DNA of 64,000 bases from Agelaius tricolor (GCA_023055355.1 JALJCS010000002.1:89243001-89307000); one strand, 5' to 3'. Counted from the first letter of the stretch, positions 11,921-25,600 are shown. Notes: a model not told the origin generated them from the sequence alone. Numbers and translations are program-made.

Positions 11921-12599
11921 GCTTTATGCAGGGGAGTGAGGAGAGTGCTGGCAGCATAGGCAGCCCTGCAGCACATGGCAATAGCTCCATGCTTTTATTT
12001 CATTGGCATGATGAGAGGAGTAACTACAGAAAAGAAAACTTGGAGTATGGAGAGAAGAAAATCAAGACACATGATGTGCTGTCAAGGAGTTCTAAGAGTA
12101 CAAAACTGACCCATTGGGAGCTACAGAGATGTCTGAAATTCAATAATGCCCTGGTTTGGACTGTTCTGTAGCCCATTGCTTAGTGTCTTTTAATGAAGCT
12201 TCTCCACAGGTTATTTCCTTTTTCTTTTCTTTTTCTTTTCTTGGGGAAAAACAGTTGCTCACAATACAGAAGACATGGTCCAGCACCATTTTAGGCACAA
12301 GATGTTCAGCTTATGTGCTGCAGATGAAAAACAATGCTCTTACAAGGCCATTTTTCACTGCTCAGTCATTTTCCAAAGAACATACAGCAATGTCACTGGA
12401 ACAATACACAAGGAATGGAAAAGTCTCTAGCTTTTTACTGATTTGCAGATGAGAAATATTTTCTTCTGAAAACGTAAGGAATTTTTGTTTTCTCTAAATT
12501 GAAAACACTGGGCACAGACTTCCCTTAAGTCAGAGATGTTGTCTGAGACATTCAAGACATTGTTGCCCTGAGCAACATCCTTCCCTCCGTGTTGGGGGG
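11921..12599. other. Unique non-coding DNA
   Basis: No gene or dispersed repeat is recognised. There is a pyrimidine-rich tract near 12218-12240 (tttccttttt type) and short open frames only. Confidence 0.5.
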
Positions 12600-13545
12600 A
12601 CAGGGATGTGGTGGATGGGCTGTTTGGTGTGGAGGAACAGAGATTTGGTGGGTGAGCTGTTTGGTGGATGATGAACTGGCTGGGGGGTCACATCCAGAGG
12701 GTGGTGGTCAGTGGCTCACTGCCCAGATGGAGGTTGGTGACAAGTGGTGTCCCTCAGGAGTCCCCACTGGGACCAGTGCTAATTAATGTCTTCATCAATG
12801 ACAGACAAGGGGGTTGAGTGCACCCTCAACAAATTTGCAGACAACATCAATCTGAGTGGTGCTGTTGACACACCTGAAGGACAGGATGCCATCCAGAAGG
12901 ACCTGGACAAGCTCAAGAAGTGGCCCATGAGAATCTCATGAGGTTTAACAAGACTGAGGGCAAGGTGCTGCCACCTGGGTTGGAGAAACCCGTTATCAGT
13001 CCAGGCTGGGGGATGAAGGGATTGGGAGCAGCCCTTCCCAGAAGGACCTGGTGGTTGAGAGGCTGGACATGACCCAGAACCCCCCAGAAACCTCCCATGT
13101 TCTGGGCAGTAGGTGAGTGAGGAGATTCTGCCCCTTTGCTCTGCTCTGGTGAGACCTCACCTGCAGTGCTGCATCCAGCTCCGGGGTCCCCAGCACAAGA
13201 GAGACTTGAATCTCTTGGAGCAAGTCCAGATGAGGGGCACAAAAATGATCAGAGAACAACTGTCCTATGGAGAAAAGCTGAGCTAGTTGGGGTTGCTCAG
13301 CCTGGAGGAGGCTCTGGGGACGCCTCACTGCAGTCCTTCAATACTAAAGGAGGCTGACAAGAAAGGCAGGGAAAAGGTTTTTGGCAGGGTGTGCTGCTGT
13401 AGGACTAGAGGCAGATTGTTTCAAATGAAAAGAAAGTAGATTTAAACTAAATATAAAGAAAATATTTGTATGGGGGGGGTGGAGAAACACTGAAAGAGGT
13501 GGCCCAGAGAGGTGGTGGGTGCCCTGTCCCCGGAAACACGCGGAT
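12600..13545 (+). mobile_element. CR1 LINE, decayed ORF2 fragment
   Basis: This copy covers the second half of the reverse transcriptase and the C-terminal region of CR1 ORF2. Landmarks are a decayed 'GVPQGSVLGPVLF'-like stretch at about 12750-12795, the catalytic FADD box changed to FADN at 12834-12845, 'DLDKLKKW'-like residues near 12902, and the gacctcacctgcagtgctgc block near 13153. The frame shifts repeatedly: the GVP block and the FADN box lie in different frames, so no protein is made. A direct repeat of a ggatgggctgtttggtg-like unit near 12610 and 12650 sits at the 5' side. The 3' end is lost after gtgccctgtccccggaaaca, with no CR1 tail. Confidence 0.8.
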
Positions 13546-16500
13546 ACCATTGAGCTGTGATACAGAACCATGTGTGCAATTCCTCTCTCTGTGGACAGAA
13601 AGGCTACACATCTACTGATGCAGAAGGGCTTGTTCTTTGGCTGAGTGGACAGGTAGCATGGCACAGGTCATACCTGTCTGGATAAAGCCCTTCTCTTTCT
13701 TCCCTCAGATAGGATGACTGTCCTGAGTAACAAGAAGAGACCATGACTGATGCTAATACCAAGCTGAACAAGGAAAATCTGCCAGCTGGCACAGGAATAC
13801 TACAACATTAAAAAGTGTGGATGAGCACGGACCAGCTTTGTTTCCATGTCTCTGCCATGGGTAATCTATAGGATAGACAAAACTGAAAGAACCAACACTG
13901 TAAACCTCTCATAATGAAGCCAGACAATTTCTTTTCAGTTCAGTGCTTTTATTTCAGACTCTTTGGTGACTGTGCCATGACAGAATAGATGGGTTTTTTT
14001 CCAAAGGTGATGAATTTGTAACTTATTTTAGAGTTTCATTTTTGGGACCTTTGCCTGAAACAAGGCATGCAAGATGAATGGCCTTTGCTGAGAATAGTAG
14101 CTCCACAATCTGGTGCTGGAACACTTTGATCCTAGATCCTTCTCCTTTTCTTCTATTTTGATCCAAATGACAAAATCAGTCTAAATCATTTCTGTGCCTG
14201 AAGCTGCTCAGATGCTTGCTGGATCAGTATGCAAGCTGCATTCTTTGACAACAGGGAATGTCAGACGAGTGTGATGTTGTGTTTCCTTTTAGGTAAAGCT
14301 GGCAGTGTCTCAGGTTTGGTGATTGTGGCAGTTTCTGTCTGATTCTTTCAGCAGATGGCTTCGATATGCTGGAGCTCAGTCCTTTGCTTTGAAAGAAAAA
14401 ATCCTTGGCTAATTTTATGATGCAGAATGACACTGTGGGACACAAAAATTATATACCTTTTATAACAAGTGGCATTACACATTTGATGATATGATGCCAA
14501 TTATGCATTTCAGGATGTCTTAAAAAATCAGCATGTGACAAAGTTTTAATTTGAAGGGAAAACTTAGAGATAAATTATTACCTTCTCACTTTCAGATGTT
14601 TCTATGTTGAATGTTCCGTACCAGTAATGAGATTTGTGCATATATATCATCATTTTCTTTTGAGCTACACTGTCTAATTTCATTGCTCATTAAGATCTCT
14701 TATACATAGCAGTGCTTTTTTTATAATTGGAGATCATCTTTAGTTAGCCTTAGGGCCATCCTAATCAGTGTGATATCTTAAAGGTAGCATATTTTCTTAT
14801 GCTTTTAACTATTCTAATATCTACATCATCTGCAGCTAATTCTACTTGTAAAATTTTCACCATCTATATTCAGGAATCAAATGTTGCCATTTAGTTGTTT
14901 TTTGGGGTGGAAGAACAGACACAAATTCTGAAAAATAGATTTAAGATTTGTTTTTCTGTACATACAGTCTTTAATGCACACTTTTCAGCATCTTTAATAC
15001 TGTGCTAAAATGTCAAAGAAAGTTTTACAGTGAAGAGAAATTGCTAGTTTATGCTGCTGAATAATTCTTAAAGTAAAGATGTAGATATGGAAATGAAAGA
15101 GAGAAGAAAACAATGTAGGAGATACAGAAACTCAGTCGTGACTTGGAACCACGAGCCAATTATTGCCCTGTAATTTGGAAAACAGAGTAGGACTGTTCCA
15201 TACAATGCTTTTGCGAGTCTGACAAGGAAAATTCACAATTGCTTTAATCACAAAGTTGTGAGGTACATGTGAATCACTTGTAGTGGTATTTCCTAAGTAA
15301 GAAATTGTATCTGTTTAATGCTTATGAACTTAAAAAGACCCATAATTAAAATTCAGGAGGGAGAGTGCCAGTGAGATGTTTATTAGGGAAATGGTAGAAA
15401 TGAAAGATCTTTGCATTTTTCCAAGTAGGATGGTTAGTTTCACCTTTCCTTGTAGGCACCTAGAAGAAGCATGTAACAGCATAAATCTAGGTAATATTCC
15501 CTGCAGAAAACATCTCTTGGTGATTTGGTTTTGGACCCCAAAAGAAAGCTTCTGCTATGAAGGGCAGAAAGAAAGCAAGTACCTGACTTTCGTATTATCT
15601 TCACCAAAGGAGGAAGTAGGGCATCCAGGACTGCAGATGTAATTGGACAGGGATTTTGCTTGAAATGATAAATATGGGAAAATAATGGTAAAAACATTAG
15701 AGGAAAAATAATGCCTAAAACAGAGGACATATTTGTAATGTTTGTGCCCCAAAGTAAAAATATATAGGGAAAGTATTTGCCATTTATATATAAGCATTTA
15801 TCTTTCATAATATTTTATTTTATTACCTCTTTGTGAGTAAATAATCTTATTGTGACAGAATGAGAAATATTCATCCACTGCTAAATCCAATAAAATAATA
15901 TTTGATTTTCTCCCAACCCTTTATAGGCAAACTTGTTAAAATTTAGTGCAAGATTTGTGTATGGGAGGACCTGAGAATTTAGCTTATTTCAGAGACTAAT
16001 TCATTTAGTAACATGTTCATTTGGCCTTTCATCCTCTAAGCAGATTCTTTGGTCCTTTACATATGAAATATATAAAATTAATTTGATTTCTACATGCATT
16101 ATGTGCAAGTATGGTGCAAAAATTCTGAAACTCTGTATTTCATTATTTGTTGCCCCTGAATTTTGCATGGGTATAAGTGGACCTGAAGTAAGTCAGAGCT
16201 CTGAGGTGGACTTGAAGCACACCACAAACACCAAGCATGCTCTCCATCATCTCATATGTGCTTATGGAAACACGAGAAAGAAGTAACTTTGTAAGTGAAA
16301 TTTTGAAATGATACTTCCGATCTAAGATCCTTTGGGTAAAATACATTAAAAATTAAAGGATTTGAAATCAGATTCCTCTGTTCTTCTTTCTTAAAATGCT
16401 GGCCTCAGCCCAGTGGTTTTCAGAACCTTTCTGGGCTGTAACAAACTCCACATGAGTAAGTTGCATTTGGTTCTTGGAAATCTTTTCACTCATCCTTTAG

Positions 16501-19500
16501 AAGTTTACAAGTCTCACTCTTTGTTACAGATTTCCTGCTGCCCTAAACAGTCTCTGCACTTTAACTGCTTCACTCAGGCTGTTCTCAGGAAGGGCACAAA
16601 TTCCCCTGAACCCAGAGAGCAGCACTTCATGCAGGCAGTATCCGTCAGCTTCGGCAGGTGAGCAGCTTTCCTTCCTGCACCCCTTTTCAGCAGAAGAGTA
16701 CATGTCATAAAATAGATCAGACTGCAAGAAAGGAGATTAAGGAGTAGTTCAGTCCATCACTGTGTCCTTCCTTAACACTGTCTCCCTAGTCAGACCTCTT
16801 GGAATTCCCTGCCACGATTTCTTATATTTGTTTCTTTGCTTTGCTGTAAATGAGATTTTTAATTTTTGTGAACGCAGACCTTATTTTCTGGCAAGTCAGA
16901 ACAACTCCTTTCATAATGGACACCAGTTTTCTTTCACTCTCTTGACCACTATCATAACAGAATATAAATTATAATGTTGATGTGCCTGGGTGGAATACTT
17001 AAATATTCCTTCAACAGTGCTTCCATCTCATTCCCGCTTTGTGTTTCTGAGAGGTGCTTGGTGATGGCTTGAAGCACATTGTGCTGTGTGTGTGTTAAAG
17101 TGCAAACAGAGGGGTGATAAAAGAATTCTTGTTGAAAAAGTGACCGCTGTGCTCGTGGGTCAATGTGCAATATTCATTTGCTAAATTTTCAATTTCCAGT
17201 AAGCTGCCCAATACATCTGTTTCAGTGCCTATTGTATCTGTGTCATCATCTACTGTCAAACTAATAAGAGTAATTTCATTAGTCTGGACATTCAGAAAAG
17301 CAAAACTTTTGTCTGAAATTAATAACTCCCACAGATTAATCAAAGGTAATTATATTAGGAGAAGTTATGTCTTCTTGTATCCTGAGTCATAAAATGAAAT
17401 TCTCATTAAAATTGTATTACATTCATTACCCAGATTCCCAGAGATATACATTATATAAGAATCTCCATTTCAATATTGCTTGCAAACCTCATTTTGATTC
17501 AGGGCCAGGGTTTCAGCACAAGAGTGTTAGGTCTGAGGAAATCATACAATTCCTCCACACACAGCTTAGATTGTTCTGCTGTGAATAAAAGATGCTGCAT
17601 TCAACTTAGCAAAGGCCATTTATGGTCACTTTGCCCAATTGCAAGCTCCAACTGATTTGTAACTATCAATCCCTGTTGCAGGAGGATAATTTAGTTGCAG
17701 TTGCACCTCTCCTCTTCAGAGAAAAACCTGAAATCACTGAGGTTTTATTACATGTTGTTTTTCGTGCCATGAGGCAGCACAACAATTTGGGCAGAACTCA
17801 AGCTTAAAACTCACATGATGAGCCCTCTTTACATTTGTTTTGGATGCACTCCCATTCTGTCCTCTAACTTTTATCACTGCTTTCTTCTGAGCTTTGAGCA
17901 GCAGCTTGCTCCTTCCATGAATCTGTGTAATGCCTCACACAATGCAGCCTTGACCTTGGTTGGGACACTGCAGTGCTGTGAACAAGAAAAATGTTAATTA
18001 ACTGCTATGTCCCAGCCAAAATATTTGTCCTTCAAAGGTGCATAAGGGTTTTGCTCTTCCTATTGGTTGCAATAAGGACTGCCAACTATGTGCTTTTGTG
18101 GTGAAAAGCTCTAGAGATATACAGTGTTAGCTTTTTTCAAGGCAAGATATCTACTAGCAAGGTTGCTCTGAGTAAGAGATAAGGTTGTGCAATTCTTTTT
18201 TGAGGCCAATAATATATTAATTACTTGGACAGAGAAAAAAAAACCTCAAGGAAGGGTATTCCTTTTTTACCTTTTCTCACCATCGCTTAATGATGTACTT
18301 TTCTAACTTATCTCAGAAAATTCCATAGCTGCTTCTTTCTTTTGACCCACTTGTGCTCCTGCAACTTTCTCCTGAAGTCCATTTTGCCATTTGAAATATC
18401 ATGGTAAAGGCTAAGGAAATTTTCTGAATGAGAACAGTATGGAAATAACTCATAAAAATGAATCTGGGGTTTGGAAGTATCATCTGATTCCTAAAATCAC
18501 CCTGGTTATGCTTGAGAACTGCCATTATCACACAGAACTGCTGCCTTTCTGGCATCACCTCCAGGATGAAGTAAATCAAATAACAAAATTTTTGTTATCA
18601 AAATTTTGCTAATGAAATTAATACCAGGTTAAAAATAAGGCAAAAATCCCAAAGCCAAAGCAATGTTTTGGGAAACACCAGAACCACATATTAAGTGGGA
18701 TTTGTAGTGCTTTATGGCTAATGAAACTGTTCTTTGAATTTCCACTTGATCCTTTTTGACCAGATTTATGGCTTGGACCATAACTAAGCACACTCTCTAT
18801 CCTTCATGAGAGGCAGATCTGGCTCTGGAGCTCTGGTTTTGGTGCATTAGATGAGGCACCTTACCTGGGACTCCTGGCACAGGGGTTTATCAGGGCAAAG
18901 GAGATGCCAGAAATGTTCTTTACACACCAGAGGAAGCGTGATAGAAACACAAGCCTAGAGGTAAGTCACAAATAACAAGCTACTGAAAGAACCTGAAACC
19001 AAACAAGAACAAGCCAACCTGTTCCTATGATACAGATAGGGAGATCTTTATTTCCATATAATGAATTTTGGTAGATTTTGTCTACAGATGCAAGGAAACC
19101 TATGAACTGGAGCTAGGAGGAAGGGAATGGAGGATGAGGCTGTGTTGGGTGCCTGATTACATCATGGCCATCCCAGCAATAACACTTGCAATTCCAAGGT
19201 GAGGTAGCAGGAAAACTGCTCTTGGGAAGGAGTTAAAGGTAATTGTGTGCTTCTGACTTGGGTACCATGTGTTCTGTTTCTTTGGAATGCAATGAGGGAA
19301 TATTGTCATGTTTTCAAGCTGCCACCATGCCAGGATGCAGGGCCCTCTGCACAGGTGAAAGGAGACAGGAAATAGAGCACTTTTACCATAACAGCCATTC
19401 CTTTCTTGGCAGGTCACCTCATGGAGTAGCTCTTAGAGAAGAGAAATTTATGAATGACAGCTGCTTTTGTGCTCTAAGACCTAATATGGTCAATGGAATC

Positions 19501-21990
19501 TGGTTGTCATAGAGGTCTTCAAATGGAGTAGAAACATTTCATTTCCTTGCTTGGCACAGGACACTTGCAGAAACCTTTTTGACACAAGCACAGGGAAGGA
19601 ACAGCTTTGTAAGGAGCTCCTGAGCAGCAGCAGTGGCAGCACACCCGTGACTGACCTGTAACACATCATGCAGGGAAACTTTCCAGAGTGCCTCTCATGG
19701 AAACAGGCAAGAACTGCACAGAATACACAAACCTGCAGCCTGCAAACACCTCAGCAGCAGCAAGTGTGAGGCCATGAGTCAGTCATGTGAACAAGTGAGT
19801 ATTTCTGGACTGGCCACCAGGCAGAGTTATACAACAGAGCCCTTCTAGAGGAAGAGTTTTGTTCTTATCAGCATGAGACACGTTGGTGACAAGTCTGGTC
19901 ACACCTCTCTCACTTACACCCTCCTTCTTTGTGGTGACCTTGAGACGATTTCTCTCAGCTCCTCATGTGTTGGAACTCATCCCAAGCAAATTCTGCAGAA
20001 TTTGGCAAAAGTAGCTCATGCAAATTATGGCTTGATGTCAACTGGGCTTATTTTTATTCATAGGGAAGCTCAAGGAAGGTGTTGTCAAAAAAGGTGTGGA
20101 CAGAAGGATCACTTCTATAAATCTGAGAAACTGAAAATGTGGCAAAACTAGATAAAAATGGAGATTACAAAACTGGGCACGAGTTAGTATTATTGCCAAA
20201 AGACCTCTGCAAAACATCAGTTGACAACAGCAAAAAATCGAGGGATAATGAAATGGGCATCTTCCTCCTTTTTAAAGTAACTCCAATATATCAAGATCTT
20301 GTGGGTACTATCTGTTACACTTCTAATTTGTTCCCCAAAACATTATGACATGTCAAGAAAAGTCCTTTTCTTTAATTCACTTTTGCCTCTTGAGAACAGA
20401 TTAATTCTATCTAGGAGAGTAACTTCAGCTGTGCAACAGAGAAGATGAAACTTACCGAAGTTCAACTCTGCTGTGAAAATATGTCTGCTTTAATGGATAT
20501 ATATTGTCCAATTCTAATCTACTCTAAATTTATTTAATACTTGTATTTAACCAAGGCAGCAAGGTATCTCATAACTTTCTTTAAAGGAGAGTGGCATTTC
20601 TACTAAGGTAGGTGTATTTTTTACCCCCAAGACCCATGAATAGACTTTTCAGAGAGCATGGCCCCTTATGTGAGCCAGTTCAATTTTCAACCACAAGACC
20701 ATTTTACACTAAAGCAAATGATACCTATCTGGCATATCTTAGTCTACAATCTTTCACTTCTTTTCCCTGGCTTACACCTAGAATACATTGCCGGAAACTG
20801 CTTTAACCTTTTTGTAAAGCCCATAAACCCCTGACTTTTTGTCTAATTTAGTTTGGCAGCACTTCTTCTTCTAAGGAAACATTTGCATGATAGTACCAAA
20901 GAAAAAATTGTAATTAAGCAAGGATTCTTCCAGCAATTTTATGTGCTAGATGGAATAATTTTCCAGTAATAAAAGCTTTATTTGCTATCTGTAGCTTGAT
21001 TTAATCATGTTACTAAAAGGACGGTGTAATCCAGACAGCCTTATGTTCACTCTCAAGTATCTAGTCTGTAACACTATGAACTTTTCAGGCTTTGTTGTCT
21101 TAAAAATAAAAGCATGCTATCACATATGCATTAGTCATTGTTGATTTTTTTTAGCCTAATCATCAGCTTGGTGTTTACTTTCCTTCCATTTCATTGGTTG
21201 ATAGCAAATAGAATTTTTTCTAAAACTCATTTCATTTCCAGAATTTTTTTATTGTTGACAATTTCATGCTGCTGCCTAAATCAAAATAATTTTCTCTGAT
21301 AGAGCATTATGATGATTATTAACAGTAGCAGTAATTGTCAGCTGCAACAATAATTATTATTTTCTTGCTTAATTGCCAGGAAAGCAGAAATCTCCAGAAT
21401 GAGCATTTTACCCAAATAAAGCTTTGGCTTAGTGGAAGAATTCATTAAAGAATTAGGATATTAAAAAATATGTTTGTCATCTGTTTTCTACACTGGACTA
21501 AAAAGCATGGGTTTATAAGTTCCCATCTGAAAACATTTAGGCATTTTTGTGAAACAAGAATGGTCCTTATTTTAATTTTTATCATCTTTTAATTATGTTG
21601 AAATAATTCAAGTTCACAAAAAATGTCTTTGCTATTTTTCCTGATATTTTGAAAACCTCTGACAGGTAATTGATGTGCTAGAGAGGAGCATAGTGCACAC
21701 TACAGGAGCACACCATATCCTCAGCCCATATTCTGCTTTCTTGCTCCTGATTCCTCACCACAAGTGGCTCCAGGAGTACATCAAGATACCTGACCAGCCC
21801 AACATTCAGAGTCTGCCCTTTCCTGCTCTCCCCAGCAGTGAGTCAGGTGCCTTTTTGAGAAGCCTTTGTTCATGGTTTCAGTGCCCGTGTTCTGTGTGCT
21901 TGTGTTGGTGATGGCGTGGACGTGGCATCTCCAGCAAGAGCAGGAGTGAGATTTGGGAGGGTTGTTTCTCAAGACCATTGTCAGTACAAG
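13546..21990. other. Unique AT-rich non-coding DNA (about 8.4 kb)
   Basis: This is the longest stretch with no recognisable dispersed repeat or gene. Notable sites are a near-perfect palindrome at 18580-18598 and an AT-rich block with several TAAT/ATTA cores and a CAGCTG E-box around 21295-21420. There are no repeat-family landmarks and no frames beyond about 120 codons. Exons of an unknown gene shorter than about 100 bp could be hidden here and would not be detectable by eye. Confidence 0.5.
18580..18598. repeat. Short perfect palindrome
   Basis: The arms ATAACAAAA and TTTTGTTAT are perfectly complementary around one central T. It is AT-only apart from one C and one G, so a chance origin in this AT-rich stretch is likely. 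Confidence 0.7.
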
Positions 21991-21996
21991 GTCATT
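21991..21996. repeat. Left target-site duplication of the 21997 LTR
   Basis: GTCATT here is repeated exactly at 22603-22608. A 6-bp duplication is usual for ERVK-type (class II) integration. Confidence 0.75.
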
Positions 21997-22130
21997 TCTC
22001 AGAGTCTCTGTGGTCAAGATGACCCCAAGGTGTTAGAAAGTCTCTTTTTCCCAGCCCCGAGATTGAAGAAGTCAGGATTCCTTGGCTCTGGTTTTCAAGG
22101 TTATTTTCTGTTATCTAGAACATTCATTTT

Positions 22131-22161
22131 CTGACCTGCTGAGATCTGTCCAGCAGGTCAG
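22131..22161. repeat. Perfect 11-bp stem-loop inside the ERVK-like LTR
   Basis: The arms CTGACCTGCTG and CAGCAGGTCAG pair perfectly around a 9-base loop (agatctgtc). The position is towards the 3' (R/U5) side of the LTR on the minus strand, where retroviral RNAs often carry structure. That role is inference. Confidence 0.75.
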
Positions 22162-22175
22162 TTTCTGGCACACTG

Positions 22176-22192
22176 ACTGCCCTCAGGGCAGT
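22176..22192. repeat. Second palindrome inside the ERVK-like LTR
   Basis: ACTGCCCT and AGGGCAGT pair perfectly around one central C, only 14 bp from the neighbouring 11-bp stem-loop. Confidence 0.75.
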
Positions 22193-22602
22193 GTTATCTT
22201 TTTATCCTAAAAACTACGAGTACCTTATTTACAATAATTTTCCAATACCTATCACCTATGTTAGACAGTTTCTACTCTAAACCAACCCAAAAGTGCCAAC
22301 ATCACACAGAAGATGGAGGCTAAGAAAAAGAAAGAGGAAGGACAAGGCACACCCAAATCCTTCCATCTTGGCTTCTGAACCCCCATTCTAAAATCCCCAA
22401 AATTCTACTTTTCCATCCTGTGACGTACTATCATTCTACTTAAACTCTCGTGGCTTGTAAATCTTCACATAAGGTTGGTAATTTTCTCCATGGGTTAAAA
22501 TCAAAAGCACAAGTGTCTTTGGCTTTGTGCCATGCTCTCTGAGCGCCCTGGCAGGGGCTGGAGCCATCCAGGGCAGCCAGAGGGATGTCCTGGGCTCTGA
22601 CA

Positions 22603-22608
22603 GTCATT
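22603..22608. repeat. Right target-site duplication of the 21997 LTR
   Basis: GTCATT follows directly after the GACA end of the LTR and matches 21991-21996 exactly. Confidence 0.75.
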
Positions 22609-25600
22609 TAGGCATGAAGTTAATCCCATGTAACTCCCTGAGTAATGCTGGGCTGTGCTGGGCGTTGGGACCAGCTGGGAGTCCACACACCAGTTGTGTT
22701 CATCCTGTCTGGTGCAGTAAAAGCTGAGTTTGACCAAGAGCCCTGTGATGTGTCTGTCCTTCCTGGGAAGCCAGGTGGCATCCTTGGTGGCACTAGCCAA
22801 CAGGCTAAGTGTCAATAACAGTGTGTCAGCATTGCAGTACAGACTAAATCATCTGAAACAAGTGCTCAAAAATCAAATGTTATTTGGTTTGTTAAGATGT
22901 CAATGCAGAGAGAGGAGAGTAGCCTTGATATTGCCAGTGTGGAAAGGGTTAAACTGATAAAATTCTCATATGATCAGCTGTCCTCAGTGGCAAAGACAAG
23001 CTTGAGAATTTTACCAGCTGTGGATGATTTGCTGCCCACACTTTTTATATTGATTGGCATTAGTTTTGTCTCTTATTGATCAGGGCCACCTGTTTCTATC
23101 CTATGCCCGGTGGCTCTGGATATCATGCAAGTGTTAAATGTCTGTTGTGTGAGATCTGAATTGCCCTAGTCCATTTACTTTCCATTTTAATTTTTAACAA
23201 CAACAACAATTGTCTCTGCCATGCTGTATGACACCAATGTTCTTGCTTGATTTTGTTATTTCTTTGTTGTTGTGTTATTCCTTTGTTCCAATAAAGAGGT
23301 TACTTAAAATATCTTAATTAAATTACATCTTGTAAATTCATATAAATAGCATCTGTATGCTTGGTGACACTAATAAGACCATAACAGACCTAAGAAGTTA
23401 TAAGAAAGCAAATCTAGACAGAGGTTCTTTCTCCTGTTTCTGGGGCTAAAGTATTCTGATGAGGTCCAGCTAAGGAAGCTGAATTTGAAAACTTTGCAAC
23501 AGTTTGCCTTGACCAAGATCTTTCCATGACTCCTCCTAAATCACTGTAGTTGCATCAGGGTGGAATTCAGATCTTTATGTGGAATAGAGTACAATCTGTG
23601 TCATGAAAAAGCAAGAGTTTACAACATCCCCTCCTACAAGAAGAAAAGGTGTGGAGGTCATGGTGATGATACAACTGTCTCTGCTGCACAGCATTCACTG
23701 CCCATTCCAAAAACCCATGCAGTTAATTAATTTTCCCCAGGTGGTTCTCATGGATGCTGCAGTGCACGTCATCCATGCAGCAGAGTATGAGGCAGAGGAC
23801 CCAGCCCTCAGTCTTGCTTATTGGGGCTGACCAACTAAATTCCTCCAGGGAGCTTCATCTGGTCAGCTTCCATGCAAGGACCCAAGTCAGAACCTGAGAT
23901 TTCAGTGCAGGGTGAACCAGGCTGCTTCCAGAATGACACCATTTCCTCATTAACAAAATGACAGATTATATAGGATCTTCACCATACCAGCAGCAGGTAG
24001 TTACAGAAATGAAAGGAGAACAATGTGACATGGTACCCTTTTCATATGTACAGATTTAATTAAGTTAGTGGCGCAACTCATGTTACTAAAGAAGAGTAAA
24101 GAAAAGATTAATAGAAGCAATATCTAGATCACAGGCAATTATAATGGCTCCAGTCATCTAATTAAGAAATTCAGCTCTTGAAGTGGCTTTGTTTTTTGTA
24201 TGCCAGCCACATGGTTTTATAATTGAAACACCCACAGTGCATAAAACTCTTGTGAAGAGCATGTGGATACACAGCTGTTTTGGAAATGACAATAAATAAA
24301 TAAGTGTCTTAATTCTTTCTACCTGTAAATCTGCAAAGAGGTCAGAGCTGCAGTGCCAATTTATAGAACAACAAGGAACATATCTGAAATTAATAAGAGT
24401 GAGAGTCCATTTTCCTATGCTTAGGAAAAAGTCATAGAAACTTAGCAGTCAATATATTCTTTTACTGTGCTGAGTAAACAGTAAAAAGAAAATGTAATTT
24501 GCTCACAGGCTATTTCATTGTGGAGAAAATTGTGGGAATGGCATCTTTTTATTAACTTATAAATATATGTGCATATATAGGACAATTTAAAAACTGGATT
24601 TGAAATACTGATGGATGTGAAAATGCCATATATATATTACAGTGAAATGAATAAATTTTGGAGAGGATGAAAAGTTAACTTACACATTTCCAACAGCTGC
24701 AGCCCAACTTTTAATATAATACAGGATTAATGAGAAAGGGCATTAGGCAGTTGATACTAAGGGTGCCAGGTTGCAAATGTTAAAGGTATCACCTTTATGT
24801 AAGGAAGTGTCTTTCACCCAGACCCAGTTTTATGCCCTGTGTTGATGTTCCTGCAAAGTGATGGAGATTTCATATGTTTAGAAGTCCAGTCTCCAGATAT
24901 TGGAAACCATTATCTTCTCAACCTAGATCCATTTCATGGGGCTTTTGCTGATTCATTGGAAGTTATGAAAAAGTCCATGGTATCCTGGGTCACTGGTATT
25001 CCTTGTCTCCTGAAAGTCATGTGCACAACCTAAGCTTTTGATAAGCTAATGATGAACACTGAATTGTGTTCACAGCATTTCTGTATTGGAGTTTCACTTT
25101 GGGGCATGGAGAAAAGTATGCATAGGCTGAACAGGGAAGACGTGGGGCTTTCCTTGGGCAAAATAAAGTTTAATAGAGGAATCAATGCTGGTTCATCTAG
25201 AGGAGCTGGCTGAACAGGTTCGCCAGTACTGGTGGACAGTTCCTTGTCAGTAGTGCCAGAGCTGCCAAGCACCTTCTCCAGCTGTAACACTGCACAGAAC
25301 TCTTGTGCCTCTCTGGTGGCCTCCTTGTGTGAAATCACAGAGCTACCAAATGCTGAATATCAGCCCCAAGCGTAAGACTGTGAAGAGGAGGGACAAATCA
25401 TCTGATATCAAATATTGCAGCACCTGACTTTGAGGGTGGCCAATCATGGGAATATTCAGCATTCAGGTGAGGTGCATTAGGACAACCACACATTTCCTGG
25501 GAAGACTCAGACATCTAATGGGAGAAGAAGGCATTGTTGTACTCTTTCCTCATCCAATACTAAAGACCTGGAGAGGACATTTAACTAAAGAGAGATTTGA

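Larger units (their letters stand above)
21997..22602 (-). mobile_element. ERVK-like solo LTR with 6-bp target duplication
   Basis: The right end is GGGCTCTGACA, the inverted form of a TGTCAGAGC LTR start. The left end, TCTCAGAG, appears to be a mutated copy of the matching terminus (expected TG, seen TC). Family landmarks in order are ccttggctctggttttcaag (22080), acaataattttccaatacct (22231), tctactctaaaccaacccaa (22271), agaagatggaggctaagaaa (22308) and gtgtctttggctttgtgcca (22512). The element probably reads on the minus strand, with a degenerate AATAA-like signal near its 3' end. Two perfect hairpins lie near the left end. The element is 606 bp, with no retroviral genes adjacent. Confidence 0.8.
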
